From contig NC_046650.1 in assembly GCF_900324485.2 (NCBI RefSeq), positions 4,957,450 through 5,021,449 on the forward strand: a stretch of DNA of 64,000 nucleotides, given 5' to 3'. Below are positions 61,045-64,000 of the stretch, piece by piece. Under the pieces are notes generated by a model, which was not told where the DNA came from, did not search any database, and saw nothing but the letters and a program-made list of their open reading frames with translations. The DNA is from Mastacembelus armatus (taxonomy: Eukaryota > Chordata > Actinopteri > Synbranchiformes > Mastacembelidae). The translations under genes and the position numbers were made by a program. How positions within the stretch are numbered: position 1 is the first letter of the stretch; every line of letters begins with the position of its first letter.

Positions 61045-61253
61045 AGATTTTCAAGGTAATCTTGTATAACAAAAACTCAGAGAATCCAGAGATTGCAATT
61101 ATTAACAAAAACTCCTTCAACATAGAAAAGCAAATTAATATCCTTGGAGGGAAAAGCTCAAGTGAGTGTAGATGAGTAGGAAACCAAATCCAGTATGGGT
61201 CTTCAAAATAAGAGCATGAGACAGGAAGTAAAGTTGCCGATCATCACAAGTCA

Positions 61254-62721
61254 GGAATGTTAGAAGGTGTTTCTATGGGTGGGAATTTAATCATCCCATC
61301 ATACTCAACAACACTGTAGCATTCATGCTTAGGTTTCTGTTTTTGCCAACATTTATGTTTGTGCCCCATAACTTGTATAATAATATGTATGATGTGTACT
61401 GGCTGGTTTTAGGTGAAACCGTGGCACTAAAACAGCCCTTATTAATCATGACCTTAGTACTACTAGTGAGTCAAAAAAAAGTATCCGTTCATTTATACTT
61501 GACCTTACTATTACATTTGACACTATTGATCACAGTATTCTCATTATGAGATTTCTGGGTTGTGTTGGTCTTTCTGCTCTGCTGTTAGCTGGGTCACGTC
61601 TTGCTTAAAAGAGAGAAGCTTTTATGTTTCTGTTGGCTCTTTTAAATATTTTGAAATGCAGAACTTTTAAGGGGTCCCACAAGGGTCAATTTTAGGGTCA
61701 TTGCATTTTAATTGATATGCTTCCGCTTTATTTAATTAAGAATCATGATATATCTTATCATTCATATGCTGATGACATGCAATTATAAGTCTCTTTGTGC
61801 TCGGATGATTTAAGAACCATAAGCAACTTAGTAAAGTGTATCAATTATGAAAAGAGTTGATGAATTTTCTCCTTCTTAATGAAAGTAAGACAGAAATACT
61901 AGTTGTAGGACCTCGAAACAGAATATATTCAAGTTAATTCACTGTCTCTTTAAGTGCAGTAAGCCACTCAGGGAACTTGGTGTCTTTTTTGATGCTAACC
62001 TCAGCTTTGAAAACATATCAATGTTTTAATCAGGATAGCTTTTAATCACTTAAAACAAAGGTTAAGTCTGTCATGTCACAGTTTGATTCTTGTTCAACTT
62101 TCCTTTGTCTGGGGAGTTTACATGTTTCCCCATGTCTATGCGGGATTCCTCTTAGTTGTGCTTCCTCCCATAGTCCTAACGTGCAAGTTACATTGATTGA
62201 TGACTCTAAATTGCCAGGAGGTTGTGAATGTTTGCCTATATGTCATCCCTGTGTCTCACCCACTGTCTGTTTGCATTAGGTCCATCCCCTTGAAACTCTT
62301 GAGAGGATTATGCAGTGTAGATGATAGATGATTGGTGATAATACTCAAATGCAGATCCCACCTACACAAAGCATATGGTGCAGATAAAGCTGCTCTAAAA
62401 TATGTATTTTAAAGTCATCAGTGTAGAAACAGTCTAGAGGATATTTAATATCTTCAGTTGTTGTCTTCAGATGTAGGCACATGCCAGCTGCAATACTGAA
62501 ATCAGTATTTGATGTTTCATATCTGATTTTCATTGAAACAATAACAGTGAAAACCATTTAAGCCTCATGTTTTTAGGTCAGCTTTCCTGTGTTGTTTTAC
62601 TTTGGCACCTCAGCAGCTGAGTGTCAGCACCTACTCTGTTACACGAGTTTAGAAGGTCAGCCTCATTTTCAGCTACACGTTGGTCATGTATGAGTTTCAG
62701 CTAGATTGAAAACATATGAAC
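61254..62721. other. Near-identical second copy of 69-1530
   Basis: Contains the LINE RT relic (61516-61910). By eye this and the following part differ from the window start by roughly five substitutions over 2 kb. In the unseen sequence beyond the window another NITR gene of the NITR-1/3 tail type is expected. Confidence 0.6.
61516..61910 (+). pseudogene. Decayed LINE reverse-transcriptase fragment, second copy
   Basis: Same relic as at 331-725 with the FDTIDHSIL, GVPQG-like and YADD-like blocks. It was duplicated with its block. Confidence 0.6.
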
Positions 62722-62725
62722 ATAT

Positions 62726-63501
62726 TGTTACGCCCCAGCCTAGGGGTTGCCGGAGCGTAACACGATTGTGGAGTTTTCCTCCAAACCTCTTCCACTCTCA
62801 ACAAATACGAACTAGACGAACTACAATTAACACGAATATTTATTCTGTTTAAACACAGAATACAATACAGAAATGTACAACACAAACAAAACGCTCCGTG
62901 AGCCCTACGATAGTATACGAATATGGGAAAACAAACACAAACGCTAAATATAGCCCTATGGTATCAAACAAACGAAAAGTCAATAACAGAAACGCTACAA
63001 TAGCCCTACGATCTCAATCAAACAAAAGATCAAATAACAAAAACGCTAAACAGCCCTATAATAGCTAATCAAAAGAAATAACACAAAATCACAGGTCACT
63101 AGCCTGGAAACTCCTAAAACAAACAGGAGAAAACAAAACACAAACGTAGCCTAAATATCTAAGTATTTCTAAACTAAATAACGAAAATCCTAGCAATACT
63201 AAGTCCTCTAAACGAAACAAAAACCTAATCTCTAACTAACTAATTTACGAAATCGAAGTCTTTATCAAAATAGCTGGGAATGGCAAAGGTGGGAGAATAG
63301 CTCTCCTGAACAGTAGACCGTGGGCTTCTTATAGTCCTTCCGGAAGTGTTGGACCAATCCCGGAAGTCCAATCCACGGTTTCGAGTCCACGCCCACTCCA
63401 GCATCCGTCACACACACACACACACACACACACACTCGAAATGGGGAGGGGAGAGCCAACAACACACAACCACACACACAATGACCCCTAGGGTCATAAC
63501 A
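62726..63501 (-). mobile_element. Recent solo LTR-like insertion, 776 bases
   Basis: Starts TGTTACGCCCCAGCC and ends GGGTCATAACA, flanked by ATAT (62722-62725 and 63502-63505). The tips also form an imperfect inverted repeat around CCTAGGGGT. On the minus strand a TATA-like GGACTATAAGAAGCCC (near 63328) and an AATAAA near 62838 fit LTR promoter and poly(A) signals, favouring a Gypsy-like solo LTR over a DNA element. It contains loosely repeated AACGCTA...AGCCCTA units (about 62890-63080) and an (AC)n run (63411-63435). It is absent from the near-identical copy at the window start, so it is young. Confidence 0.55.
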
Positions 63502-63573
63502 ATATTGTCTCACACTCAAAGTGCTCCAAAGTCAATTTACATGATGTTTATTTGATTATCAATGACATTATAT

Positions 63574-63979
63574 CAGGTGCGGTTCTAGACCCATTTTAGG
63601 CGGGCTTTAGTCCCCCTCTGTCATTTAAGCCCCCCTAAAATGATCAACTACAAACTACTATCAAAATTCATTGAAAGTATAATTTTTACTTTTTAAAATA
63701 AAAATGAAAATAAGAAATGCAGGACATGTCTATTAAAAAAAAAGAAGATCAGAGTTTTTTTTAAATGATTTATTTATTTATTTTTACTCTCTTTGCTATT
63801 CTGTGCATGCATGATAGCTCTTCCTTAGAAGTGCAATAGCTTGTACTGTATGTCGGCTGGAGGTGGGAGACGATGAAACATCTTGCAATGCGTAGGTGGT
63901 TAAAGAAGATAGACAGTGTTATGAGCAACAATGTTGAGGGCTAATCTCCCCTAAGGATGAAATCCTAGAATCCCCCCTG
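63574..63979. mobile_element. Non-autonomous hAT-type miniature element, second copy
   Basis: Copy of 1568-1973 with CAGGTGCGGTTCTAG at the left and CTAGAATCCCCCCTG at the right, and the same CATTATAT duplication (63566-63573 and 63980-63987). It was duplicated with its block and is not an independent insertion. Confidence 0.7.
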
Positions 63980-64000
63980 CATTATATTCACATTCTGTTG

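Larger units (their letters stand above)
58047..61050 (-). mobile_element. L2-type LINE (fish Maui-like), 5'-truncated
   Basis: The 3' end carries tandem GAATT units on the minus strand (plus-strand ATTCA units from 58047), followed by GTGCCAAATCACAATAC, a common tail of teleost L2 elements. About 1 kb of 3' non-coding sequence precedes the RT frame. The coding remains are at 59091-59873 and 60085-61044. The 5' limit near 61050 is approximate because the join with the surrounding LTR-like sequence is not marked by a target duplication I could find. Confidence 0.75.
57930..61248 (-). mobile_element. LTR-like element split by an L2 LINE
   Basis: The outer ends are TGTCATGAACTGGG and CGATCATCACA, with the 5-base duplication AGTCA (57925-57929 and 61249-61253). 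The empty site is at 11464 in the NITR-3 flank. TG...CA ends and the 5-base duplication suggest a solo LTR, a fossil of undetermined family. An AATAAA on the minus strand near 57958 supports minus orientation. The L2-type LINE occupies most of the interior. Confidence 0.5.

Noticed and set aside
62726-63501. Reading the 776-base insertion as a DNA transposon because of its inverted tips
   Set aside because: The inverted match is short and imperfect, and the TG...CA ends, 4-base duplication and TATA and poly(A) signals fit an LTR better. The call is left at moderate confidence.

Overview
The window looks like teleost fish DNA. It carries ten tandem copies of a fish-specific immunoglobulin-superfamily receptor gene, the novel immune-type receptor (NITR), set among typical teleost repeats: Tc1/mariner, hAT miniatures, Rex3/RTE-, L2-, L1- and R4/Rex6-type LINEs, tRNA-derived SINEs, Ty3/Gypsy and retrovirus-like LTR elements. 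No other host gene was recognised.

All ten NITR genes lie on the minus strand (called NITR-1 to NITR-10 here, left to right): 2324-3780, 9291-10721, 13456-14907, 16306-17768, 23877-25363, 27464-28978, 31443-32914, 37252-38723, 48018-49488 and 55245-56676. Each has the same five coding exons: signal peptide; one long exon carrying both the V and I immunoglobulin domains; transmembrane; a short cytoplasmic exon; and a final exon with tyrosine motifs. In every gene the splice sites can be placed so that the frame stays open, predicting proteins of about 344-351 residues. None shows an obvious disabling change. Eight carry a consensus ITIM and so look like inhibitory receptors. NITR-1 and NITR-3 have lost it.

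The locus grew by segmental duplication. NITR-7, -8 and -9 are a recent tandem triplication whose junctions fall inside a Rex3 fragment, next to a SINE. The stretch from NITR-1's V domain through NITR-2 matches the stretch from NITR-9 through NITR-10. The first 2 kb of the window recurs almost unchanged from 61186 to the end. NITR-1 appears chimeric: its 5' half is of the NITR-7/8/9 type and its 3' half is of the NITR-3 type. The I domain is nearly the same in all ten genes although the V domains differ, which points to repeated gene conversion or exchange.

The spaces between genes are mostly repeat insertions, many with clear target-site duplications. Several LTR elements sit at equivalent sites in duplicated blocks but in different states (empty, solo LTR, two-LTR), so they help order the duplications. 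The 25.4-27.4 kb, 14.9-16.3 kb and 22.7-23.9 kb intervals show nothing I can name.

All calls come from reading the sequence. Family names rest on recognised protein motifs and repeat ends, and no alignment or database search was run.
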